From the IMG/VR virus record IMGVR_UViG_3300032050_000229, positions 1-46,312 of that record: 46,312 bases of DNA; one strand, written 5' to 3'. This DNA comes from a virus. The notes under the pieces are model-generated. The model did not search any database and had not been told where the DNA came from. It saw only the letters and a list, made by a program, of their open reading frames with translations. The translations under genes were made by a program, and so were the position numbers. Positions 1-6,913 of the stretch are shown in pieces (positions within the stretch are counted from its first letter, which is position 1; every line of letters starts with the position of its first letter).

Positions 1-2036
1 ATAGTATTGTTTGATTTAATAAAGGTAAAGGATGCTGAACCATTAGCCACACCTGAGTCATTGAATACAACATGCGTGTTAGATCCAGATACTGGACCAG
101 TTATACCTTGAACACCCTGTGCTCCTGTTGCACCTTGAGCACCAGTTGTACCTTGTGTTCCTTGTGCACCCGTTGCACCCTGTGCACCCGTTGTGCCTTG
201 CGATCCCGTGGTCCCTTGTGCGCCTGTCGTACCCTGTGTACCCGTGGTTCCTGTAGTACCCTGAGCACCAGTAGCACCCTGAGATCCTGTCACACCCTGT
301 GTGCCTGTCGCACCCTGGGCACCAGTAGTACCTTGAGCACCCGTTGCACCTTGAGCACCCGTTGCGCCTTGCGATCCTGTCGTGCCATTAGTTCCCTGTG
401 CACCAGTAGCGCCTTGTGCTCCTGTTGTACCTTGAGATCCTAAAACACCCTGAACACCTTGAGCACCAGTAGCACCTTGCGAACCTGTATTACCAGTTGT
501 GCCTTGTGTACCCGTGGTACCTTGCGTACCTGTTGTACCTTGAGTGCCTGTTGTACCTTGAGTGCCTGTTGTACCTTGTGTACCTGTAGCACCTTGTGTA
601 CCCGTGGTGCCCTGTGTGCCTGTAGTGCCCTGTGTACCTACAGTGCCCTGTGTTCCGTTAGTACCTTGAGTACCATTTGCACCCTGGGCACCAGTTGCGC
701 CCTGTGATCCTGTGTCGCCCTTATCACCAGTTCTAGCAAATGTAATAAGAATGTCTTCACTATTACTGAATGTGGTCGCACTACCACTAACATATGCACT
801 GGTTACAGTAAAGTAAGTTGTGTTATCTGTCAGTGCAGATATTGTGAATAAAGCAAAATCATTGGCATCAAATTTATTACTTACACGGAAATGTCCTTTG
901 ATTGTGCTTGTGCTATCGTCAATTGTTATTAAGAAATTTCGTATATCAGTAGCTGCATCATTTGTTGTATCGATGTACATTGCAGTACTTAATGCTACGT
1001 TAGCATTATTAAATCTTAGTTTACCAGTACCAGGATCGCCAGCGGTAGTTGTTGTATCGAAAGTGAAATCGAAGGTGGCACCACCAAAATTACCATCACG
1101 ACCAGTAATACCTTGAGTACCTGTCGCACCTTGTGATCCTGTTATACCTTGAGCACCAGTAGTGCCCTGAGAACCTGTTGTACCTTGTGTACCATTTGTA
1201 CCCTGAGCACCAGTTGTGCCCTGAGTGCCTGTTGTGCCCTGTGTGCCTACGGTGCCTTGTGCACCAGTAGTGCCCTGAGCACCCGTTGCACCTTGCGATC
1301 CTGTCGTACCTTGCGTACCGTTTGTACCCTGAGCGCCTGTAGCACCTTGAGATCCTGTCGCACCTTGAGCGCCAGTGGTTCCCTGTGATCCAATAACGCC
1401 TTGTACGCCTTGCGTACCAGTTGCGCCTTGTGCACCTGTTGTACCTTGTGTACCTACGGTGCCTTGTGTGCCTGTAGCACCTTGAGATCCTGTCGCACCT
1501 TGAGCGCCAGTGGTTCCCTGTACACCCGTAGCACCTTGGGAACCTGTTGTTCCCTGGGTTCCGTTAGTTCCCGATGTTCCTTGCGCACCTGTCGTGCCTT
1601 GTGTCCCATTAGTGCCTGAAGTGCCCTGTGTACCTACAGTGCCCTGTGTACCTACAGTGCCCTGTGATCCTGTAGTACCTTGTGTGCCTGTAGTACCCGT
1701 AGCACCCTGTGATCCTGTCGTGCCTTGTGTTCCATTAGTGCCTTGAGCACCAGTTGTGCCTTGAGATCCTGTGGTTCCTTGTGGTCCTTGCAATCCAGTA
1801 GGACTGCCAACCCATGTACCAGAAGAATTAATAACTTCTGAACCAGAAATACTAAGATTGGATAAATTAGCACCAACTTCAAAAAATACAGAACCGTTTG
1901 AAGTAAAAGCTTTTTTGTCTGGTAGATTTATGGCAAATTCACCAGCAGCTATGTACTGAGTGTTTGCTGGATCTGTTGTATTGGGCGTTCTTCCTGAGAC
2001 CGAAGTTCTCTTCGCCTGGTATCTTGTATTTGCCAT
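1..2036 (-). CDS. Collagen-like tail fibre protein (C-terminus cut off by the window edge)
   Basis: The minus-strand frame opens at the ATG at 2036 and I see no stop before position 1, so at least 678 codons are present. Residues 1 to about 85 form a head domain beginning [16 protein letters not shown], of the kind that starts many T4-like fibre proteins. After [11 protein letters not shown] come long Gly-X-Y repeats ([10 protein letters not shown] and similar). They are interrupted at about 730-1108 by a non-collagenous beta-rich stretch ending in FARTGDKG, then resume. Near the edge the frame leaves the repeats ([15 protein letters not shown]), as in fibre shaft/tip modules. Likely role: trimeric receptor-binding or decoration fibre. 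The second collagen-like gene at 4630-5811 shares the repeat type and the WVGS-TGLQG junction. No Pro-rich Y positions occur; Thr, Gln and Ala dominate. Confidence 0.85.
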   Translation of the reverse strand, partial: MANTRYQAKRTSVSGRTPNTTDPANTQYIAAGEFAINLPDKKAFTSNGSVFFEVGANLSNLSISGSEVINSSGTWVGSPTGLQGPQGTTGSQGTTGAQGTNGTQGTTGSQGATGTTGTQGTTGSQGTVGTQGTVGTQGTSGTNGTQGTTGAQGTSGTNGTQGTTGSQGATGVQGTTGAQGATGSQGATGTQGTVGTQGTTGAQGATGTQGVQGVIGSQGTTGAQGATGSQGATGAQGTNGTQGTTGSQGATGAQGTTGAQGTVGTQGTTGTQGTTGAQGTNGTQGTTGSQGTTGAQGITGSQGATGTQGITGRDGNFGGATFDFTFDTTTTAGDPGTGKLRFNNANVALSTAMYIDTTNDAATDIRNFLITIDDSTSTIKGHFRVSNKFDANDFALFTISALTDNTTYFTVTSAYVSGSATTFSNSEDILITFARTGDKGDTGSQGATGAQGANGTQGTNGTQGTVGTQGTTGTQGTTGTQGATGTQGTTGTQGTTGTQGTTGTQGTTGTQGTTGNTGSQGATGAQGVQGVLGSQGTTGAQGATGAQGTNGTTGSQGATGAQGATGAQGTTGAQGATGTQGVTGSQGATGAQGTTGTTGTQGTTGAQGTTGSQGTTGAQGATGAQGTQGTTGAQGATGAQGVQGITGPVSGSNTHVVFNDSGVANGSASFTFIKSNNT

Positions 2037-2091
2037 ATGGCTCCAATTTACTGATATCTATCAAAAAGCCTGGTTATGTAACCATTGATAG

Positions 2092-2099
2092 TATTTAGC
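2092..2099 (-). promoter_or_regulatory. Possible late promoter (GCTAAATA) before the collagen-like fibre
   Basis: The minus strand reads GCTAAATA, six of eight matches to the T4 late consensus TATAAATA. It lies about 55 bases before the fibre start, just after the terminator of the upstream 61-aa gene. A promoter is needed here if that terminator works. The match is modest. Confidence 0.35.
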
Positions 2100-2131
2100 A
2101 AAAAAGAAAAGGGAACTTATGCAGTCCCCTT
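2100..2131 (-). terminator. Intrinsic terminator after the 61-aa gene
   Basis: On the minus strand an 8-bp stem (AAGGGGAC / GTTCCCTT, one G-T wobble) closes a 7-base loop containing the gene's TAA stop. It is followed by TTCTTTTTT. It would end transcripts from the promoter at 2334-2361. Confidence 0.7.
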
Positions 2132-2302
2132 CTTTGTAGCCTTAGCAAGTTGTTTTTCCAACTCTTCTATTCTGGTAGAAGCCTTTAGTAGTTTACTCTC
2201 TGTCAGGTTTTTTTGGGTTTCTAAGACTAATGTCTTTGATACCAATTCCTCTACAGTCTTTCTCTGAACACTCAGAAACTCATTAACAAACTCAATATCC
2301 AT
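2117..2302 (-). CDS. Small coiled-coil protein, 61 aa, in its own promoter/terminator cassette
   Basis: The 61-residue product starts MDIEFVNEFLSVQRKTVEEL. From about residue 12 it is a heptad-like helix rich in Leu, Glu and Lys, ending in a Lys-rich tail, so a soluble coiled-coil protein is likely. AGGA lies about 6 bases before the ATG. The gene has a near-perfect sigma70 promoter 32 bases upstream and an intrinsic terminator overlapping its stop, so it is probably transcribed early and separately from the late fibre genes on either side. Function not recognised. Confidence 0.75.
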   Translation of the reverse strand: MDIEFVNEFLSVQRKTVEELVSKTLVLETQKNLTESKLLKASTRIEELEKQLAKATKKGTA

Positions 2303-2333
2303 AAACCAATCCTATATGAAGGAAGACATCCCA

Positions 2334-2361
2334 ATTATACCAGGTTTTTCAGATTTGTCAA
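2334..2361 (-). promoter_or_regulatory. Sigma70-type promoter (TTGACA-16-TATAAT, extended -10)
   Basis: On the minus strand TTGACA (2361-2356) and TATAAT (2339-2334) are both perfect consensus boxes, 16 bases apart. TGG before the -10 makes an extended -10. The sequence from about 2313 to 2364 is nearly repeated at 38217-38266, where it drives another small gene. Confidence 0.88.
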
Positions 2362-2365
2362 GCCT

Positions 2366-3424
2366 TTAGAACGTACCACCATCAAGCACACCGAATGCTG
2401 GAATGCCAGATGAATTGATCTGTAGGACATGACCCTCTGTTGAAGATGATACCGCAGCTATACTGCTTGTATTTTGACCAATCAGAACACCGTTGTTAGC
2501 CAAGAATGGTAGGGTCAAGGCTGTGTTAAAACGACCAGAACCAGCCAGGATTTCAGCTAATGTGTAGCCAGTACCACCTGTATCAACGGTTGTTGTTGGT
2601 ACAACGGTTGTGTTGGCGAAGAATGTCCAGATATCGCTGTTTGAAGCGTCTCTGAACAAACCGCTGTAGCGTGTCGAACCATCGTTGTATGTGCCATACA
2701 GACCAATGTCTACGGTATCCGCAGAAGTATTCAGACGAGCCAGGGCGATCAGCGGATCTTCGACTTGTAGGGTTTCTACGTCAAGGGTGACTAGCGTACC
2801 GTTAACAACCAGGTTACCAGATGCGGTAATGTCATTAAAGGTGACGTTGGATGTGGTTGCGACAGCCTGACCGATAGCCAAGTTTCCGTTGCCGTCTAGA
2901 CTTACACCAACACCAGTCTTAACATGAAGACCTGTTACGTTGGCAACTAGACCACTTGATGTGTTGGCAAAAACAGCTATGGCATCAGCCGTTACGGAGA
3001 TACCGTTACCAGCAACAGCGTTAAGTGTTACAGCACCCTCAGTACCACCGCCAGTTAAACCGTCACCAGCAACTACTGAAGTGATATCAGCAGTTGTATT
3101 TGCCCAGTAAACATTACCAGAATCTCCAGAATGTAGAACTTGACCCGCTGTACCAAAACCACCGTTGGCGTAAATTTGAGTTGGGACTAAGTTAGCGACA
3201 ATTACTTTGTCAATAGCACTCGTTGCGTTTGCGACCAATACCTGGTTAGCAGTCAGGACACCAGGGAATCGTCTACCACCGATAGCTATCGATAAGCCAT
3301 TACCATTTGGTGAGCCTATGAAAAGAACCTCACCATTAGCGGTATAGGCTAATTCACCATTAGCCAACCCAGTAGGCGCAGCATTAGTTGTACTTCTTTT
3401 TACTTGAATTGTTGAGTTAGCCAT
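2366..3424 (-). CDS. Virion structural protein, probable fibre/baseplate decoration (352 aa)
   Basis: The product begins MANSTIQVKRSTTNAAPTGL, the Lys-Arg-Ser plus GELAY pattern common at the start of T4-like fibre proteins. The rest is low-complexity beta-rich sequence full of Ala, Val, Thr and Asn, with GDGLTGGG and VTFNDITASGNLVVNGTL motifs typical of phage fibre shafts. A GGTGY motif occurs near residue 285. It ends GVLDGGTF, an ending shared with the next gene upstream. It sits in the late structural run and its stop abuts the promoter of the 61-aa gene. The exact position in the virion is unknown. Confidence 0.75.
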   Translation of the reverse strand: MANSTIQVKRSTTNAAPTGLANGELAYTANGEVLFIGSPNGNGLSIAIGGRRFPGVLTANQVLVANATSAIDKVIVANLVPTQIYANGGFGTAGQVLHSGDSGNVYWANTTADITSVVAGDGLTGGGTEGAVTLNAVAGNGISVTADAIAVFANTSSGLVANVTGLHVKTGVGVSLDGNGNLAIGQAVATTSNVTFNDITASGNLVVNGTLVTLDVETLQVEDPLIALARLNTSADTVDIGLYGTYNDGSTRYSGLFRDASNSDIWTFFANTTVVPTTTVDTGGTGYTLAEILAGSGRFNTALTLPFLANNGVLIGQNTSSIAAVSSSTEGHVLQINSSGIPAFGVLDGGTF

Positions 3425-3442
3425 ATATTACCTTTATTATTA

Positions 3443-3700
3443 TTAGAATGTTCCGCCATCTAAACCGCTTATGCTGTCTGATGATAGTAGCTTTATCTCA
3501 TATTTATCTATTTCAGAATTATAGACCAGTGTTGCGCCATTTGTGACGTTAACTTCATCCACATCTCCAATAGACTCAATTGTGGCTACGGTTCCATCTG
3601 CAATACTGTTTTTTAGGGTAATAGGCGCATCCTGGACCAGACTGCCTGATGGGGCTGTCGATACCGTTATTATCTGGTTGCGTCTAACTATCGCTTTCAT
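3443..3700 (-). CDS. Small virion-associated protein ending in LDGGTF (85 aa)
   Basis: The 85-residue product has a basic start (MKAIVRRNQIITV) and an NVTNGATLVYN segment seen in small fibre-region proteins of marine T4-like phages. The last residues, SISGLDGGTF, echo the last residues of the 352-aa protein just downstream. The ATG overlaps the 3' end of the 110-aa gene upstream by 4 bases, so the two are probably translationally coupled. Predicted to be mostly beta strand. Function not established. Confidence 0.65.
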   Translation of the reverse strand: MKAIVRRNQIITVSTAPSGSLVQDAPITLKNSIADGTVATIESIGDVDEVNVTNGATLVYNSEIDKYEIKLLSSDSISGLDGGTF

Positions 3701-4029
3701 CTGGTGACTTCTGGTGTCAGGGTGACAATACCTTCCACTATTCTGGATACTATGTTAGCGGAGCTTACAACCTCTACGTCATAAACGTATCTACCAGAAG
3801 CTATTCTTGAAGTCTGATTGGCTGTTAAAGCAAGACTTACTTCACCACCAGTAGCATTTGACACGGACACATTGAACGACACCGAATTTGATGAGGTGTA
3901 GTGTTTGCGGATCTGACCGCGACCTGTATAGCCAGTCAAATCAACTGCGTCACCATCATCAGTCGTTACATTAACAACTGTTGAGTAGTCTGTTCCCTGG
4001 TCGATTACTAGATTTGCTTTGGTTGCCAT
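3697..4029 (-). CDS. Small beta-sandwich-like virion protein (110 aa)
   Basis: The 110-aa protein (MATKANLVIDQGTDYSTVVN) has the pattern of alternating strands with DLTGYTGRGQIRKHY and GRYVYDVEVV blocks. This resembles a recurring phage protein in fibre/baseplate modules that looks Ig- or BppU-like. It overlaps the 85-aa gene by 4 bases. It probably works with its neighbours in distal tail assembly. The family resemblance is from memory of the pattern, not a search. Confidence 0.65.
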   Translation of the reverse strand: MATKANLVIDQGTDYSTVVNVTTDDGDAVDLTGYTGRGQIRKHYTSSNSVSFNVSVSNATGGEVSLALTANQTSRIASGRYVYDVEVVSSANIVSRIVEGIVTLTPEVTR

Positions 4030-4036
4030 TTGTTAC

Positions 4037-4171
4037 TCATTTTGCATATGGTGGACGATTGTCTGTATCTGGTGGTAAAACTACAGATTTTGTTTTTTTC
4101 TTAGAGCCTTTTACGAAAAATAAAATTACACCGACTACTACGATAATTCCTACGATTGCGCCTACTGACAT
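4037..4171 (-). CDS. Tiny membrane protein, 44 aa
   Basis: A 44-codon gene runs from the ATG at 4171 to a TGA at 4037, with AGGAG 6 bases upstream of the ATG. The product begins MSVGAIVGIIVVVGVILFFV, a single transmembrane helix, followed by a basic KGSKKKTK stretch and a Pro-rich tail (LPPDTDNRPPYAK). This is the layout of a small inner-membrane protein with a cytoplasmic tail. It lies between two structural genes. A role in lysis or envelope modification is possible but unproven. Confidence 0.7.
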   Translation of the reverse strand: MSVGAIVGIIVVVGVILFFVKGSKKKTKSVVLPPDTDNRPPYAK

Positions 4172-4183
4172 ATTGTTCTCCTA

Positions 4184-4630
4184 TTAGAAATAGCCCATGG
4201 TTACGGTCCACGTTGCGGTATCAACGATATTTGTTCCAGATGAATCTGTGGAAATATTTATGGTGTATGCTGTAGATGCTGTTCCTGGATTTCCTGTTGA
4301 TGGTTTAGAAAATCCAAAAGTTCTATCAACATTCATCTGAAGCCATGTATCAAATGTACCCGTCTGTGTTATGGATGGGGTGTTATCAACCACATTGTAA
4401 GAAACTCTAACCCAATATCCACTACCAATATCGGTTGATAGCGGAGATCCCCAATCTGGTAGCGTTGGGGTTGCGGTTGCTGCTACAGCAAGAACAGTAT
4501 TACCATCTGGCTTAAAAGTCCACCCTTTGATATTTTGATCAGAAGATGATGTGGATGCATATGCGTTTGCTATATCACCAATACTAACTACAAATTGTGG
4601 GGTACTCAATAGCATTTGATGTGCTGACAT
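4184..4630 (-). CDS. Tail-associated structural protein (148 aa)
   Basis: The product starts MSAHQMLLSTPQFVVSIGDI. It then has a GYWVRVSYN..TWLQMNVDRTFGF pattern and a Ser/Thr-rich strand region, similar to a small beta domain repeated in many phage tail-fibre proteins. Its ATG touches the stop of the collagen-like gene upstream (shared base 4630), so they are read as one operon. It may be the cap or tip partner of the collagen-like fibre. Function inferred from context only. Confidence 0.6.
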   Translation of the reverse strand: MSAHQMLLSTPQFVVSIGDIANAYASTSSSDQNIKGWTFKPDGNTVLAVAATATPTLPDWGSPLSTDIGSGYWVRVSYNVVDNTPSITQTGTFDTWLQMNVDRTFGFSKPSTGNPGTASTAYTINISTDSSGTNIVDTATWTVTMGYF

Positions 4631-5811
4631 TAGCTTAGCCCTGCTCCGCTTATGATGCCTTCAGTGCTCGTTCTGAACCACACAGTAGCCATACCATAAG
4701 CAGCCAGGGTTCTGGTTCCAGTTGTAGTTGTTCCAGCTAGTCTTAATGTGCCAGAGGAAGATAGAGTTCCGCTGATCGTAATAGAAGATGCGCTATTGTT
4801 ATAAATGCTGACAATATCACCAGCTGCAAATGTCGAGTTTGGAATAGTCACGTTAGTCGAAACAGATGTACATTTACCGACATCAGCTGTAGTTAGTGCC
4901 GTGCTAGTTGTTAATGGAACTACTGTCGGACCTTGTGTACCTGTCGTACCTTGTGCACCTGTAGCGCCTTGTGTTCCATTAGTACCATTAGTGCCAGCTG
5001 TACCTTGTGAACCAGTAGCACCCTGGCGACCTTGTACACCCTGTGATCCATTAGTACCAGCTGTGCCTTGTGCACCAGTTGTACCAGTTGTGCCTTGAGT
5101 ACCTGTTGTACCTTGTGATCCATTAGAACCAGAAGTACCAGTCGTTCCTTGAGTGCCTGTAGCACCTTGCGATCCTGTTACACCGACAGTACCTTGTGCG
5201 CCTGTTGTGCCTTGTGTTCCATTAGTGCCAGCAGTACCTTGAGTACCATTAGAACCAGCAGTGCCCTGAGCACCTGTTGTACCATTAGCACCTGTTGTTC
5301 CTTGTGTGCCCTGCGATCCATTAGAACCAGCAGTACCTTGTGTGCCATTAGAACCAGCCGTGCCTTGAGTACCTGTTGTACCATTAGCACCCGTTGTACC
5401 TTGTGTACCAGTAGCACCCTGTGATCCTGTTGCGCCTTGAGCAGCTGCTGCTCCAGCAGTGCCCTGGGCACCCGTTGTTCCTGTTGAACCTGTTGTACCT
5501 ATGGTTCCCTGTGTACCAGTAGCACCCTGTGACCCTGTTGCGCCTTGTGCAGCTGCTGCTCCAGCAGTACCCTGTGCACCATTAGCACCCTGTATGCCAA
5601 GTGGTCCTTGTGATCCTGTTGTTCCTTGTGTAGCAGTGCCTGTTGTCCCCTGGGTGCCTGTTGTTCCTTGTAGACCAGCTGTACTACCAACCCAAGCACC
5701 AGTAGCATCAACAATGGTTGTTCCGTTAGACTTCAGTACGCCTTGAATATTTGCGTCTTCTGTTACTACGATACCGTTTTTTACTACGAAGTCTTTATTA
5801 TTTGTTGCCAT
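4630..5811 (-). CDS. Collagen-like fibre protein (393 aa)
   Basis: Residues 1-50 form a head (MATNNKDFVVKNGIVVTEDA) ending in WVGSTAGLQG. About 240 residues of Gly-X-Y repeats follow, using Gln-Gly-Thr, Gln-Gly-Ala and AAAAQGATG units, and then a roughly 100-residue globular C-terminal domain (VPLTTSTALTTADVGKCTSV). This is the usual phage design of capping head, collagen-like triple-helical shaft and C-terminal trimerisation or tip domain. Unlike the related fibre at 1-2036 it is complete. Its repeats are near identical at DNA level both internally and to that gene, making it prone to slippage and recombination. Start chosen at the first ATG, 23 bases after the previous stop. Confidence 0.85.
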   Translation of the reverse strand: MATNNKDFVVKNGIVVTEDANIQGVLKSNGTTIVDATGAWVGSTAGLQGTTGTQGTTGTATQGTTGSQGPLGIQGANGAQGTAGAAAAQGATGSQGATGTQGTIGTTGSTGTTGAQGTAGAAAAQGATGSQGATGTQGTTGANGTTGTQGTAGSNGTQGTAGSNGSQGTQGTTGANGTTGAQGTAGSNGTQGTAGTNGTQGTTGAQGTVGVTGSQGATGTQGTTGTSGSNGSQGTTGTQGTTGTTGAQGTAGTNGSQGVQGRQGATGSQGTAGTNGTNGTQGATGAQGTTGTQGPTVVPLTTSTALTTADVGKCTSVSTNVTIPNSTFAAGDIVSIYNNSASSITISGTLSSSGTLRLAGTTTTGTRTLAAYGMATVWFRTSTEGIISGAGLS

Positions 5812-5834
5812 AAGTCTCCCTATCCGCTAATGGC

Positions 5835-6707
5835 TTAGTCTACTTGAATGCGAAGTGTCGCTGTTTCAAATGTTCCTGTGGCTGCTGGCGTGAAATTGAT
5901 AGCTACTGCTGTAGCATTTATTGTTGTTGTGAATGTTCCGAGTGATGTGTTAAACAACTCAGCATAACGAGTTGCATAAACATCAGTACCATCGTGCATG
6001 ACCAACATCTCAATGCTGTGTCTGCCAGATGTTGATGGTTTCTTTATGTTGATCAAATACTTACAGGCGCTTGCAGCAGCCAGTGGGAAGCTATCGATTA
6101 CAGAAAGAGCATTTGTCGCTGTGACGTTTGTTGTGTTTGCAATGATATCAGCAGTCTTGATCGCCAGGGTTCCATCAACATACATCTCGCCAGTGACCTG
6201 GGTATTACCAGCAACTGCCAGTGCTTTGTTGGAGACCGCAGCGGTATTAACACCAGCTCTTAGATTGGCTGTGTCCACAACAAAGGCTGTTCCATTTGCT
6301 GCAACGTTACCAGCGACAGCCAGCGTACCGTCTGTATCGATACCAGTAGAAACAATGACGGTGTTTACTGTGCTGTTACCAAGCTTAATTGCTGTGGTGT
6401 TTGCAGTGACGTTTGCGCCAACATTGATTGCGATAGATACGTTTGCAGTTCCAGTCACTGCCAGGTTAGAGCTTACACTCAGTGTGTTTGTTGATGTAAG
6501 ATCACCGCCACGGATAGCACCGTTAGCCACTAGGGTAGTTACAACAAGAATACCATCAATTGTACCATTACCCGATACAGTATCACCAGCACCAGGAGCA
6601 ACAGTGACTGCACCAGTTGAAGCTAAGTCAGCTAGTTCGTTAGTTTTGGTTATCCACTGCCCAAATGTGTCGGTAGCAATTGTAACGTTTGGAGTACTTC
6701 TTGCCAT
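5835..6707 (-). CDS. Fibre-region virion protein (290 aa)
   Basis: The protein begins MARSTPNVTIATDTFGQWITKTNELA, a start found in tail-fibre-linked proteins of cyanophage-like myoviruses. Residues 40-190 are repetitive beta sequence (GTLAVAGNVAANGT, VTGEMYVDGTLAIKTAD). A more globular C-terminal domain (about 205-290) carries KYLINIKKPSTSGRHSIEMLVMHDGTDVYATRYAEL. That domain pattern is common at the end of such proteins. It follows the 68-aa coiled-coil gene without a gap (shared base 6707). A decoration or short-fibre role is likely; no enzyme motif is seen. Confidence 0.7.
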   Translation of the reverse strand: MARSTPNVTIATDTFGQWITKTNELADLASTGAVTVAPGAGDTVSGNGTIDGILVVTTLVANGAIRGGDLTSTNTLSVSSNLAVTGTANVSIAINVGANVTANTTAIKLGNSTVNTVIVSTGIDTDGTLAVAGNVAANGTAFVVDTANLRAGVNTAAVSNKALAVAGNTQVTGEMYVDGTLAIKTADIIANTTNVTATNALSVIDSFPLAAASACKYLINIKKPSTSGRHSIEMLVMHDGTDVYATRYAELFNTSLGTFTTTINATAVAINFTPAATGTFETATLRIQVD

Positions 6708-6913
6708 TATTGATCCCTATTGGCGATTAAATTTTTAATGCTTTTCAGTTCGTTCTTTATGGATTCAACATCTTTCTCAAGCTTAGCCAAACGTTTAGCT
6801 TTTTCTCGTTCTTTGAGGATAGTCATATACTCTGAATCATTTGTATTTATGATGGCAGCAGTAGATCTATCTCTAATAAAACCTTCGGCATTTGTCTTGA
6901 ATGCAGCGTTCAT
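6707..6913 (-). CDS. Small coiled-coil protein (68 aa)
   Basis: The 68-residue protein starts MNAAFKTNAEGFIRDRSTAAIINTND and ends in about 35 residues of charged helix (ILKEREKAKRLAKLEKDVESIKNELKSIKN) with heptad spacing. The N-terminal NAEGFIRDRSTAAIIN pattern recurs in small virion genes of T4-like phages. It overlaps the adjacent genes by one base on each side, so it is embedded in the late tail operon. Possibly a fibre linker or assembly factor. Confidence 0.7.
   Translation of the reverse strand: MNAAFKTNAEGFIRDRSTAAIINTNDSEYMTILKEREKAKRLAKLEKDVESIKNELKSIKNLIANRDQ

Noticed and set aside
72-1959. Many short open frames on both strands within the collagen-like gene (Cys/Thr/Leu- or Val/Pro-rich)
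   Set aside because: They are shadows of the Gly-X-Y repeat read in other frames; the single long minus-strand frame from 2036 explains the region.
4805-5746. Val/Pro/Cys-rich and Leu/Gln-rich frames opposite or beside the second collagen-like gene
   Set aside because: Same cause: alternative frames of a GC-triplet-periodic repeat, with no ribosome sites.
5998-6738. 246-codon plus-strand open frame
   Set aside because: It lies antisense to the 290-aa structural gene, whose protein pattern and operon position are convincing; the plus-strand product is a low-complexity shadow.
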